This document shows, piece by piece, positions 1 to 11,340 of a stretch of 64,000 nt of DNA; within the stretch, counting starts at the first letter, position 1, and each line of letters opens with the position of its first letter. The notes below the pieces were generated by a model. The model did no database searches, was not told where the DNA came from, and worked only from the letters and a program-made list of their open reading frames with translations. Location of the stretch: positions 6,189,118 through 6,253,117 of the forward strand of contig CM055101.1 in assembly GCA_029204225.1 (NCBI GenBank), read 5' to 3'. This DNA comes from Diphasiastrum complanatum. Lineage: Eukaryota > Streptophyta > Lycopodiopsida > Lycopodiales > Lycopodiaceae. The position numbers and the translations under genes are program-made.

Positions 1-2310
1 ACTTTTTTCAGCCCAAAAAGAATTATTAGTCTTGAGAATGAAGGCAGTTTCCCATTTAGACTCCTTAAAGTGTCTTGAATAAGGATAACAAATCAAAAAA
101 AGGCTTAAGTAGACTTAATAAGGCTAACTAGACTTTAAAATAGTTAGGTTTAGCTAAGACATGAGCCTTGCCTATAAATAGTCAATATACATTAGTTTTC
201 AAAATCTATTGTCTTATTTAAAATTGAGTGACCCTAGAGTTTTGTTTCCTCTTGTGAATGCAAAGCCAATAGGTTCTTCCTCTCTTGGTCATACACTTGT
301 TTGATTTGCCAATCATTGGAAGCCTTTAACTTTGGTAGACCATATCTTGTTTGTAATGTTCACTTATTGTGCTTGACATGGTGGGTTGCCACCTAATTAG
401 CATCAAGACTCACTCTTTTACTTCATAATGACTTAATAAAGACAAAGTACAATACACAATATAATAAAAAGCAAGTTATGGCGATAGTACATGCCATGCA
501 TTGTAATCCATGTTGGTTTCACATTATATGAACCATGCATAAGAAGTTTATAAAACAAACTTGTGAGCTTGTCCACCTATGCATAAGTCTTTGTATTCAT
601 GTGTAAGAAAATATTAGACATAGGTCAAACTTAAGGTTGCTATTCATAGCATAAATTGAACATTGCACCTAAGAATTTTTGTTCATATTAACTTTGTTCA
701 TAATTTGGAGTTATGTGCTGGTTGCAAAAGTTCGAAGAGCGGTTATCGATCAACATGAAGTTGCAAAGATATGTAAACTTGTCTATAATCATATAGTAGG
801 AAATAGCTGTGCCTACAATAACAAAAAAGAAATTTTAAACAAATTTCTTGCATAAAAATGAACATGAAAAGTGTCATGCTTACGAATGGGAAAAGCTTTC
901 AAAGAAATATCAAGAATCTATAGTCTCCTTATTGGTCTTTTGAGCCAAATGGAATCTCCATCCTGGGTCAACCACTAGTATAGATATGGGGTGCATCATC
1001 ACTTAAGCATATCTTATTCGCTTACAATCTCATAGGTATTGAATTGTATTCGTAATTTTTATAAAAACAATGGTCCCCACCTATATAGCCTTTGGCATAA
1101 TTCCCCACAATATTTGACAATGCTATTTTCAACTTTTAAATGAGCATTGCAATATCTTCAACAATGATGTACTTTTGAAGGATCCACTAGTTTCATCCTT
1201 CAAATGATGTTCTTGTATAAAGTCAACAATATTCAAAGTGGTTAGTTGTCTATTGTTTTGTTTCTCCTATGTAACATGTTATGATAAAACATTTTCTTTT
1301 ACCTCTATAAGTAAGCTAGACAAATAAGTGTTTATTGCCGTAAGTTTTTTATATTTATATTTAATACCTTTCAACTAATTAACAACTTCCCACTAGTATT
1401 TATATGTATATTTGACACCTTTTAAGCAATTAACAACAATTGCGACATGACAAGAGTTCTCAATTAGTTTGACTTTTCAATTTACTTCTGTCCAAAAACT
1501 ACATGCGTGCCTGAGAGTAGATAAGTCCAGTTTCTCTGAACATGTGACTAGTACTGTCATTCTTAGTAGTTGTTATTTTCATTTTTACAACAGACATTCG
1601 TAAATGGCTAGTGAGTCGGGACACATGTCCCATAACAGGGTCGTTATGGAACTGATTCTACTAACCAACATTTGAAGTTTGCTCTTTGATCTTGACAATG
1701 AATAATCTTTGGTCTCCCATGTGTGTATATAACTTTTTAATTTTCAAGAATTAATTTGACAGTAAGTAGCCTCTTTTTCGGTTGAATAACATAATGAAAG
1801 GGTGAGAACAAGCTAGAAAGATTAAAATTAGTGGTCTAGTTCTATAACTGTGTAGAATGAAAGGGCAATAAATGAAGAAATTACTGAGTAATTATAAATT
1901 ATTTTTATATTGGATGCTAGAAAGTAGATTTACATGCTAGAATACTTAGATTGTTTGGTTAGAGTACTACCAATAAAGTACTTGCTTAGTTACTTGCCAA
2001 AGTACTGCTTAAAGTGTTAATGGTACATTTCAGATTTCTAGTTCCTTCCAAAGACTTGATAAAGAGTGTTCTCAAAAGTATTTTAAAAAATCTCTTAAGT
2101 TGGTTAACAAGGGTATTCTAACAAGAAAACACCATTATTATTATGTCTTAAATACTTCCTTTTAACTTACCAAGATACTTGCTAAATTAATCACCTTAAA
2201 CCTAAGCACTTACTAAAATACGTACTTACATACTCTTTTAATGTTCGAAGAGTATTTTAATACTTTTCATTTCTACTCACTTACTTACCGACTTAGGAGT
2301 GCCTTCAAGT
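1..2310. other. A+T-rich DNA without a recognisable gene
   Basis: No reading frame longer than a few dozen codons resembles a known family here, and no RNA gene or repeat array was seen. A canonical plant TATA motif (TATAAATA, 173-180) is followed by a pyrimidine-rich stretch, which could be an old promoter or a piece of an LTR. From about 1,900 to 2,290 short motifs built on ACTTACT and AGTACTT recur irregularly without a fixed period. Confidence 0.5.
173..180 (+). promoter_or_regulatory. TATA-box-like motif
   Basis: The sequence TATAAATA sits in a locally conventional promoter-like setting, but no supported reading frame follows. It may be the core promoter of an eroded LTR. The motif is short and could arise by chance in A+T-rich DNA. 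Confidence 0.25.
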
Positions 2311-2314
2311 GACT

Positions 2315-2368
2315 CTAAAACCCTAAGACCCTAAAACCCTTTTCAGTATTGTAACCCTAAAACCCTTT
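2315..2368 (+). repeat. Telomere-like (CCCTAAA) motif cluster
   Basis: Four imperfect CCCTAA(A) units occur within about 55 bp, including AAACCCTAA (a 'telo-box'). Telo-boxes are known in promoters and 5' UTRs of plant translation-related genes, and degenerate interstitial telomere repeats also occur inside plant chromosomes. No convincing gene follows, so a regulatory role is unsupported. The cluster is far too short and irregular to be a chromosome end. Confidence 0.55.
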
Positions 2369-2561
2369 TCTTTATGGATTTTGCATTTCTCTCGCAAGAT
2401 CAATGAGCACGTTTTCCTGATCCGATTGTGTTGTTGTGACTTTGCTGTGGATGAAACATCTACTCGTATATCGGCCCACTTTTGTTCTAGGTATGAGATC
2501 CATTCAATGCAGTTTTACAAACTGCCAATTTGTATGTTGTGAAGAGAAGTGTGCTTCTGGA

Positions 2562-3075
2562 TCAATTTTGCAAATGTATCTACATTCAGAGCTACAAATT
2601 TTGCAAATGTTTATACATTCGGATGTTTCTGCATTCTGCAGAGGGTTATAATATTGTTGCGACCGTTTCTGTGTGCAGGGCTATAGATCAAAGGTGAAAG
2701 CTGAAAGGTGAATACATTCTAGCTCAAACGTGAACACATCGTAGCTCAAGTACCGCTAGCAGCCATTGTCTCTGCCACTGGTGAGAGAGCAAAGCAACCA
2801 CACATTGTCTCTACCATTGATGAAAGAGCAAAGCAACCACACATTGCATGTATTTCTGGATTCGGATGTTTCTGCATTCTGCGCAGGGCTGTAATACTGC
2901 ATTCTGCGTAGGGCTGTAATACTCTTGCGGCTGTTTCTACGTGCAGGGCTGTTGATCAAAGTTGAAAGGTGAACACATCGCAACTCAATTACTGCTAGCA
3001 GCCACTGGTGAGAGAGCAAAGCAACCACACATTGTGGCTGCTAAGAGAGCAAAGCAACCACACATTGCATGTATC
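2562..3075. repeat. Degenerate tandem duplication, unit about 240 bp
   Basis: A segment running from a 'tttctgcattctgc' motif through 'gtgcagggct', 'gaaaggtgaa' and 'ctgctagcagcc' occurs first near 2,625-2,765 and again near 2,868-3,005. The short motif GAGAGCAAAGCAACCACACA, or a close variant, appears four times (about 2,786, 2,824, 3,010 and 3,044). A smaller repeat (ttttgcaaatgt, then ayacattc) lies at about 2,567-2,620. Frames on either strand across it are side effects of the repeat. Confidence 0.7.
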
Positions 3076-3342
3076 CAAGACCAGTCTGCTTGTGCGAAGG
3101 CATCCTATACAAGTATTGAAACGTAGGGGTGAGGACGTGCTTTCTCACAAAGCACAGAATCTTCCGTTTGCAATATAAACTTTCCATTTATAAACCAGAA
3201 TTTCGTGATGACTCACGACAACTGAACTACCATTCCTTGATACTAAAATGCCTAGCTATCAGGAAACAATGTTACAATGTTGAAAGCTTATGTCATTCAA
3301 CTTTTCAAGGCAACAATTCGCAAAGAGTTTAAAGTACAAAGT

Positions 3343-4470
3343 CTATTTTAAATGCAAAACATGTGGCTTGCGAGTATATGCCTCTTGAATAAGAGTCATC
3401 ATCTGCGGGAGAGTGAATGCATCATGACGTGACAATTTCTTTGCTTTTTCCTTGATCAGCTTGGTTTTGTACATCAGTGCGAGATCTCCTGCTTTCAGAT
3501 CCTTTTTGTGTAATCGATGATCGTGCCATGCCTTTCTCTTCTGCCAACGCATGAACTGTCATCATTCTTGTTTCACACATTTTGTGCAATGCTTCATGAC
3601 GTAGTTGTAAAGACTTATCATCATCTAACCGTTTTGTTGCTGCTATGCGTAAAGATGGTATTAAAAATTCAGTCGGCATGACAACATCTTGACCATAAAC
3701 TATTTGAAAGGGTGTTTAATTTGTACTATTTTTGTAAGCGGCTCTGAATGTCCATAATGTTGCATGTAGTTTATGTTCCCAATCAGATTGACTCGCTTCA
3801 ACTCTTTTTATCATAATAGTGCATTGGAAGATTCAGCTTGGCCATTTTCTCTGGGATAATAAGGAGTACTAAATCTGTGTATAACAAAAAAAATCTTCTA
3901 GTAAACACTTTATCGTTTGATTAACAAAGTGTGTACCCCGGTCATTGACAATCTCGATCGGACATCCAAATCTGATAATAATATTTTCATACAGAAACTT
4001 GGCCGTAGATTTCGCATTAGCAACTTTGACAGCTTTGGGTTCACCCACTTGGTCATATAATCAGTTGCTATGATAATGTATCGGGCTTGGATCCTCGCGT
4101 GGCAGGATAAATAGGACCAACATAATCCAGTCCCCATTTTTCAAATGGCGCTTGCGATAAAACCGGATGCAAGGGTCCGTAGTTCTGTCTAGTAGGCCGT
4201 CATGCTCGCTAGCAAACATCACATGTTTGAATATAATTTTTTGTGTTCTTATGAAGCGTAGGCCACCAACAACCTGATTGCAAAAGTTTGCGAACAGTAA
4301 TATTTGTAGAGAAGTGTCATCCGCCCATGCCATCATGTGAAAACGTGATTAAATCTGGTATTTCATGCAGACAGTACACATCTCGTGGATGTACTTGATC
4401 TATAAAGAGATCAACCAAATCAATGAGAAGTTGATGTGACATTGGCAAATTCTAGTTTTCCTTGTATTTT
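3343..4470 (-). pseudogene. Ty3/gypsy integrase remnant
   Basis: Read on the minus strand in several frames, this is a degraded gypsy integrase in normal domain order. The zinc-binding region comes first (GGHFSTN..., then WWPTLHKNTKNYIQTCDVC, about 4,320-4,205). It is followed by the first catalytic-Asp segment (KWGLDYVGPIYPATR, about 4,140-4,095), the STPYYP-like and NGQAE segment (about 3,870-3,830), VYGQDVVMPTEF (about 3,700-3,665) and the basic C-terminal part (KRKAWHDHRLHKKDL, about 3,540-3,500). At least three frameshifts and several stops break it. The VYGQ..MP signature and the C-terminal region suggest a Tat/Athila-like lineage rather than a chromovirus, but that is inference. No LTR or polypurine tract was found next to it. 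Confidence 0.8.
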
Positions 4471-4695
4471 CCACATTTGTCTTGAGTTTTCATGAGTGGA
4501 ATGCTTTTGTATGCATAAGTATTTACTCTATGTTTACAGTCTGTACTGGCATTGTCCTCCACACGTGTGAGGCCACTTTACATGTTTTTTAATCATTTGA
4601 TCCATTGCTCTTGCTAAGATCATAGTGTAATGCATCTAGCTCAACATCTAACTCATAGAATTTGATAGATCATTGCATTAAGCAATCAATAACTC

Positions 4696-5864
4696 TTAAT
4701 GATTGTTTTGTACAATAAAAGTTGTCCTTTTTTTTTTTTTTCTAAAAATTGACAGTGGCAACATAAACGTGTCATATGAGTTCACATGTATTACTTTTGT
4801 CGAGTTGATTGCAAACGATCCGGACACATCCTTTCTAATCGTAGCATTGTTTCCACGATAGTTAACTTTGAACCATTTCACATCAAAGATGAAGTATTTT
4901 CCATTACTTCCATAGTCGACCTCATAAATATGTTGAAGTGTGCCGACATAGTTTAGGTCATCTGAAATGATGTTTGTGTCGTTTGCACTAGATTGACTCT
5001 CCTGTTGAAAGTTTGCTATTATGGCGCAATCAAATGTGTGTCTTTTGGTGTCAATGCCCTCAACACAAAAGTGATATCCGTATGCCCACATGGCATTGTA
5101 TGTTTTGTACTGGCACAACATATCTGAACATTCAGCACAACATATCTTGAACATTTTAGGGTTTAGGATTTAGAACTAGAATAAAGAAATTCATCCTTTT
5201 CAAATTAAAACACTACTTACCTTCCATGAACAATTGCGAGCAAATTCCCACTTTTGTTCTGTCACGTGTTCACCATTTTTCATTGTTTTTTCGAGAGTAT
5301 CATAAATCCATTCACGTGTGCATCGAGAATGTAATTGTTCTAATGGCTTGTCATTCTCATGCAAATGGTGAGTCATTGTCCTGTTCCTTCTCTTGTAAGA
5401 ATATTTTTGTTTTTTCCATCTCAATGCCACACTTCTCTCCTTTTTGGCTTCTTCGTACTTCAAAATCCACTTGTCCATTCTTCCGCAATTGTATAAAATG
5501 AACGTGCCAATTTTTTCACGTAACGATGCAAACATTTTTCTTACGACTCCTTTTCCTTGAGATAATTCACCTTTAACATGTTCGTCCTCTTCAACACGCC
5601 ATAACCTTGGCATGCTAGGGTGTATTTGTGAGAGATATTCTGTGGTGTAAAACAATGAGCCTTGAATAAGCTAACCTTCTACGATGCTACCTTTAGAACT
5701 TTCATAAAACGCTCAAGGTAGAACATCCATCTAGTATGCACTGGTCCAACAATGGAAATTTCATCAACCAAATGTACAAGTAGATGAACTTGTATATTTA
5801 TGAAAGGAGTTGAAAAATCTCTTTCTAACAAGCACATAGTTTCAGTCATTTCATGGATATACAA
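4696..5864 (-). pseudogene. CACTA (En/Spm) TNP2-type transposase remnant
   Basis: Three minus-strand frames together give the C-terminal half of a TNP2-like CACTA transposase. At 5,864-5,679, VHLLVHLVDEISIVGPVH and RWMFYLERFMK match DUF4218. A one-base shift then leads to KGSIVEG followed by TAG, where the family normally has Tyr. The frame continues at 5,655-5,200 with LFYTTEYLSQIHPSMPRLW. After another break, 5,154-4,696 matches DUF4216 (TLQHIYEVDYGS, FIFDVKWFKV). The order DUF4218 then DUF4216 is the usual one. The catalytic N-terminal half is absent and no terminal inverted repeats were found. A 14-base T run at about 4,726 lies in the DUF4216 tail. Confidence 0.8.
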
Positions 5865-5925
5865 GCATATGGATTAATTCATGGTTCATTTTTAACTTGT
5901 CATTCATTTTTGTTCTTTTTTACAG

Positions 5926-6245
5926 CATCACGACTTTGGACGCTATCCATCCAAGGCTGAGTATGAAATTGCATTTCACAATTCATACAGCAGTTTAGTG
6001 GCAAAGCTAGCTCTTCGGGCATCCACCCCATAGTGAATTATATTCATCATTGTGTCCATCAAATTTATTTATATGCAAATATCATCAGTAGATTGATCTC
6101 TGGTCAAAAATTACCAATGCCATATTTGTTGTTTGTGTTGATGCAAGCACGTGCAGCACAACTTCAGATGCAGAGTATAAGGCATCTACGGGTCATGCTG
6201 ATGACCATTGTGTCTCTGACGAGGCGTAGTAGTGTAATATAGTGT
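5926..6245 (+). other. Possible plus-strand exon(s), unassigned
   Basis: A good acceptor-like sequence (TTCTTTTTTACAG, ending about 5,925) is followed by an open stretch reading HHDFGRYPSKAEYEIAFHNS and ending at TAG (about 6,033). A second open stretch at about 6,145-6,232 reads SDAEYKASTGHADDHC and ends at TAG. Neither resembles a family I recognise. Both lie just upstream of the CACTA remnant, on the opposite strand, so they may be a gene fragment carried by that element or chance. Confidence 0.25.
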
Positions 6246-6313
6246 AGTTTTTATTTTTTTTTGTTTTCAGATACATATATCATCGCGATGTATTGTACAT
6301 GAGACAGAAAGTC

Positions 6314-7999
6314 TCACAACAATGCTTTTAAGCTCTTGAAGTTATCAAATGCATCTGATTTCTTCTTCAAGAAGTAGATCCACGTCTTACGTGACATATC
6401 ATCAATAAAGGTCATAAAATATAAGGCTTTACCTAAGAACATGGTCCTCATAGGCCCGCATAAATCTGTGTGGATTAAATCCAGGATGTTCTTTGCTCTT
6501 GCAACACCCCCTTTATTGAACTTATCTCGATGCTGCTTCCCATATACACAAGATTCGCACATCGATTTCAAGTGATTTGCTATGGTAGGCAATCCTGTTA
6601 CCATCTCCAATTTTCTAATCAAACTAAGGCTTCCCAAGTTCAAGTGACCAAGCCTCTTATGCCACAACTCAATTTGCGATGGAGTGGACGATACAAGTCC
6701 ATGTTGCCCCTTAATTATAGCATTCAACCTGTACAATTTTGTATTGGACTCTCTTACTCCATTCGCAATAACTTTGAACTTTTGGTTCACATCCTTCACA
6801 CAACAACGATCATGGGCGAATTCTACTTTCAACTTTTGATCAATAATGACTCCAACAGAAAGTAGATTTTTCTTCAAACCTGGTACGTAAAGTACCTCCC
6901 TGATCATCCTGCTTTTTCCATCAGGTAGTTGGATTGAAACGGTGCCTATCCCTTTGATCTTGCACACCTCACCATTTGCTTGTGAAACAGATGTTCCATT
7001 ATCCAACATTTTCAAGCTACTGAACCAATTCTTGTTACCTGTCATGTGTCTTGTGGCTCCCGAGTCAATATACCATGCTTGATCATCTTGATTAGATGAC
7101 AATGCAGATATGAAGATGCTAGAGTCTTCAATCTCACCCTCATCGACAAGGTTACCTGCTTGTTTTGGTTTTCCCTTGCCTTGTTCCGCCAGCAATTTGC
7201 GACATTCACTCTTCCAATGGCCCTTTTTACCACAATGGAAGCACTTGCCTTTCTTCTTGGTCTTATTGGAAGATCCCTCGTCCTCTTGAGACTTGGCAAA
7301 TTGCTGCTTAGACTTCTTCTTGCCCTTGCCCTTGCCTTGTTTTTGGCGTGTCGCAAGTGCCTGATTGTCAGTATTTTGATGTGTAGCTTTCACCATTTCT
7401 CGCCGTTGCTCTTCCTGCATCAAGATTTCTGTGAGATCGTCAAAGGTTGGCAATCTTTCTCTTGATGCTATTCCGCTCACAAACATCTGATAGGGTTCTG
7501 CAATGCCGCACAATGCATTGTGCACCAGCTCCACATCACGTATGCGCTCACCAATAGAATGCAGTTCATCTCTCATTGTCTTGATTCTGGTCATGTACGT
7601 CTGAATGTGCTCTCCTTGCCCCATGCGGGCACTATTCAACTTTGACTTCAGAAACATGATTCTTCACGGATTTGACATCTCGAACTGCTCCTTTAGCACA
7701 TCCCATGCCTGTCTGGGTGTAACACTATCACAAATGTGGGTAATGATGTGATCCTTCACTGACAAGTTAATGAAGGTCAAAGTTTTCCTCATCTTTTTGT
7801 CGAACACTTTGATATCCGCTTCATTTGGTGGCCTTCTCTCATCACCTGTGACGACTTCCCACACGTCTTTCTCCATCAATATGTTTTTTATTTTGAATTT
7901 CCACACTGCATAGTTGGAAATCCCGTCCAATTTGCTACTTTCACTCAAAATGGACTCTCCCATGTTTGCCATCGCAAAACTGCTTGAAACTTCTGCCAT
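6314..7999 (-). pseudogene. Ty1/copia gag-protease-integrase frame, one premature stop, 3' truncated
   Basis: This is the best-preserved transposon frame in the window. The 111-codon start (7,999-7,667) carries the gag opening (KLDGISNYAVWKFKIKN) and ends at TGA 7,666-7,664. The same frame resumes at once for 449 more codons; an ATG two codons later opens a 447-residue stretch. Counting in that stretch: UBN2-type gag, CCHC knuckle CFHCGKKGHWKSEC at 139-152, protease WYIDSGATRHM with DSGA at 198-201, the pre-integrase zinc region (LWHKRLGHLN near 331-340, C367/C370), and the first integrase Asp in IHTDLCGPM (D398). It stops after ...SDAFDNFKSLKALL, so the rest of integrase, the reverse transcriptase and RNase H are missing. 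The TGA is consistent with a CGA-to-TGA (5-methylcytosine) transition. No primer-binding site was found upstream of 8,000. Confidence 0.9.
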
Positions 8000-8669
8000 A
8001 GGCTAAAAACAGTATGTCGAGGCCAACAATGATGTCAGAAGTTGAAAATAATGACCTACACTTTTTCCCTTACCAGGCCACTCGCCGCTTTTCCACCAAT
8101 TTGAAAGCCAAATCGGCGTCGCCTTCCGAAATGCACTCAGTCGTCAACTCCCAACAACATGCCCAATGGAATGGTGAAATCACTTTTGACGAACTCCGAA
8201 CACTTTCTCCACTGCAATCACTCTGTTTTGTTGTACCGTACTTGTAGATACAATCCGAGTGCCCTTCATTTGGAGGTTATAGCCGTTCGTTTGGGTCAAA
8301 ACGGGCAAATGACCCAAAAATAGGGACTTTTCTAGTTTTTGAACTGTTTCTTCACCTTGAAGAAACTTCACTCTTCACTTGTGAAGGGACCCAACTACAA
8401 TTTCAGTATGAAAATTTTTAATGAACTTGAAGGCCAAAATGCACTTCATTTCTTTAGGGCCCTCTTCAACAACCCTTCAGACTCCATCCAATAGTTGATT
8501 CTGATCCAACCGTGGATATCCCTTCTAGATAGCACGAACTGCGTCGTTGATCTTGTAGCTTCTATATCCAACGGATCTGAGCACTCTTGTGCACTAATGG
8601 AGAGTCTTGTAAGTGCTACCCACTCCGAAACGCTATGGTTTCACCCTGGTTCCACGCGCGAACAGTTAG
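8000..8669. other. Region upstream of the copia gag; no gene seen
   Basis: This should contain the leader and LTR of the minus-strand copia element, but I could not find TG...CA ends or the standard initiator-tRNA-Met primer-binding sequence. Short open frames on both strands show no family resemblance. At about 8,670 it passes abruptly into repeat R. Confidence 0.4.
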
Positions 8670-11340
8670 AATTCTCTTTCCAAAATTATTGATGTCCCAT
8701 ACCATCAGCTTTTCCTTCCAGAGAATCCTTAACCGCCTAATCTGATATTCCAAAGATCCACTGATCATCTAGCTGTCCTATAATCACTATAGATTTTTAT
8801 CTCTTATTTCCAAAACACTAGAGAATCCATTTATTCGGATGACTGGCATGCCTATCAGATGGATACTACTAATCCACATATGATCTTGTGATATAAACAG
8901 AAGAATTACCATGGTTAAATATTACATCCTGATCCTTTCTGGTCAATGAATAAGCTTCAAATCCGCTACTGATGTATCAAATCTAGGGACAAGCTGCTGT
9001 CAACTAACAGATTCAATGTACTCCATGTATCAGATTCCACTTTTAACCTCACATTTGACATCCAAAACTGCGGATAACTCAATGGTTACAAAGATATTAG
9101 TTACGAGTTCAATTGAGTGAATTCAAACCTGGAAATCAATGATCAGTATTAAGCAACTATTTACAGGGATTACCAAAATTCTAACTGCGAAATACATTTC
9201 CTAATACTACTTACTACCATCTGATGTCCACTCTTCTTCCTTCCTTAGAATTTTCAGTTCTCTGGAGACCTATTTCAGCTAAGGCACCAAAAAGACGTAA
9301 CGACAGTAGTAAACGTTTAAAAATCAATCACTATAGGAAAAAGTCCAAAACAATTTTATTTCTGTCCTATACCTGGGCTGAATATCTTTTATATCAAAAA
9401 TCATTCACTAGTATGTGAAACCGTACTAGTCTGATCTCTTGAATATAATTCACCATAGGATTTTACTGGAAATGAAATCAGTTACGTAATTTCTATTACT
9501 ACAAATTTTCCAATAAATTTGGACTGTTTTTTCTTTTTATTGACTGGTTTGGCATTACTCCGTTAATATTGATAAATCCTATCCAAACTCATAATTTAAA
9601 ATTTCATGACTGGAAATCCCACCAATAGGATTTCAGTAATTCTTGAACCATATCCTGTCAGATTTACTGTCTAGATAAAGAATACTATTCCCACTCATTC
9701 AATCTAGTCATTTCATATTGTTTGACGATTTTAATCAAATTTAACGAGTATCTTGCACAAACATTCCTTTGACTGATTTCTAGCGATCAACATCGATTAG
9801 AAAATTATCAGACAAGTAACTGATGTCAAATTTTTACCAAACTGAAATTCAATAAAAAAGAAAAAAATTCAAATTTTAACTTTCAATCTGAGAGTTCCCA
9901 ACTACAAAAGTAAAAAGAATGACAATATAGTAAAACTTCTCGAAAATTTCATTGCGGTTTCTCCTATCAATTTCAACTTATCTATCACCACAAAATAATT
10001 TAGACTTAGTGAAAACACTCTGACCAATTCTAAGTGATAAACTCAGTTTAATCAATTCACTAATCTAAATTGATTCCATAGATAACAAAAAAATGACCAA
10101 AATTTCTATTTTTTTGGAAAACTCAAATTTTGCTTTATTTTACGTGATTCGAAAATTCTGACGAAAATACTGTTAGTACAAAAGGCAATCGAAATCGAAA
10201 AAATCAAAACATTGTCCGATTTCTAATGTTACTAACCCACTGTCAAACTGGCATGCAAAGCACACTACATCAGTTACAAACGTCATTGCAGAATTTTTTT
10301 ACGTAAACTTCAGTTTTACGGTATTTGTCATCCATTAACACTGAGTTGTGACCCAAAAAAGAAACATTTCTGGTTTTTTGAAATTTTAGAAATGCGTTTC
10401 TGAACCACGTTTCTGAACACGATTCTGAAACGTGTTTCAGAAACGCTGGGCATCTATGATGTGAACATTAACTCTAACAATTGGAACTCAGAAAAGTTTA
10501 ATTGATTAACCTCTCCAATTCGGCTTAAGGCATCCGCAATATCATTAGATGATGACCACTCAAATCAATTGTAAATCTCTCATGCATGTCAGAATCACTC
10601 TGAGAATCAACATGCAACTAATCCATGCAAGCACGGTACTACAAATTAGGAAAATGACTGGCATGCAATCAGAACAATTTCAAATTTTGCCAGTTTTACT
10701 CACAAAACTACAATACTTCAGATGATCATAACTTTGGCTATATAACACCAAATTGGATGCTGTAAAGCTTATTACAGAGGGAGAATAATGAATAAGATGC
10801 TTGCCACATTACCCTGAAACCTAGGCTTCACATGTGTGAGATCAAAGTGTCAAAAAATTTTTAGTAGGGTGCTTTTCCACAAGACAATACCATGCAAAAA
10901 CGATTTGGAGAAATCTATCCCCTAAAAATCACCAAAAAATGGTCATTTTTTGAACTTTTTTGACTTCCTACAAGTTCAATTGCTGGAATTCTTGGTTCTA
11001 ACTTCAGGGAAAGCTTCAAAAGACTTTGGTATACCTATTTACAAGCTCTACATGGTGATTTATAGCCACCTACTATCCAACTTTATGAAAAACAAGCAAA
11101 AATGATGATTTTTGGCTATTTTCCGATTTTTTCATCACAATAAAGTGGAAATTCATGACATACAACTCTTTCTCTAACACATGCAAACCAATTTATAGAA
11201 TTACAACCATCTAATTGGTCTGATCTTGCTGGATTATGGTTCTTACTATCTATTTTGTGCCAAAAAACATGAAAAACCAAACAATTTTGACCAAATCATA
11301 GCCTAGAATCCTAAATCTTTGGAAAGAACCAGCATGCATC
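8670..11340. repeat. Non-coding repeat R, copy A
   Basis: This 2.7-kb A+T-rich sequence recurs, mostly collinear, at 19,180-21,840 (B), 31,790-34,510 (C) and, 5' part only, 44,820-46,197 (D). Shared landmarks include 'gatgtcccataccatcagc', 'ggatgactggcatgcct' and 'gattttactggaaatgaaatc'. It is full of stops in all frames. A 64-codon plus-strand frame (9,224-9,418) is identical to one in copy C but broken in B and D, so it is probably not coding. Copy A lacks about 270 bp present in B (21,142-21,414) and C, and has a private insertion at about 10,355-10,550. It directly precedes the chromovirus integrase, where gag, protease and reverse transcriptase would be expected. Confidence 0.8.
10394..10446. 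repeat. Near-perfect hairpin, 20-bp stem
   Basis: The left arm GCGTTTCTGAACCACGTTTC (10,394-10,413) pairs with GAAACGTGTTTCAGAAACGC (10,427-10,446) at 19 of 20 positions, around a 13-base loop. It lies in a segment present only in R copy A, between sequences that are contiguous in copies B and C. It is therefore part of a later insertion or was lost from the others. Confidence 0.75.

Noticed and set aside
2315-2368. Chromosome end or true telomere array
   Set aside because: Only four irregular units, flanked on both sides by ordinary sequence.
7042-7465. Frames of about 100 codons overlapping the copia gag on both strands
   Set aside because: They shadow the Lys/Gly-rich linker and zinc-knuckle coding of the minus-strand gag and match no family.
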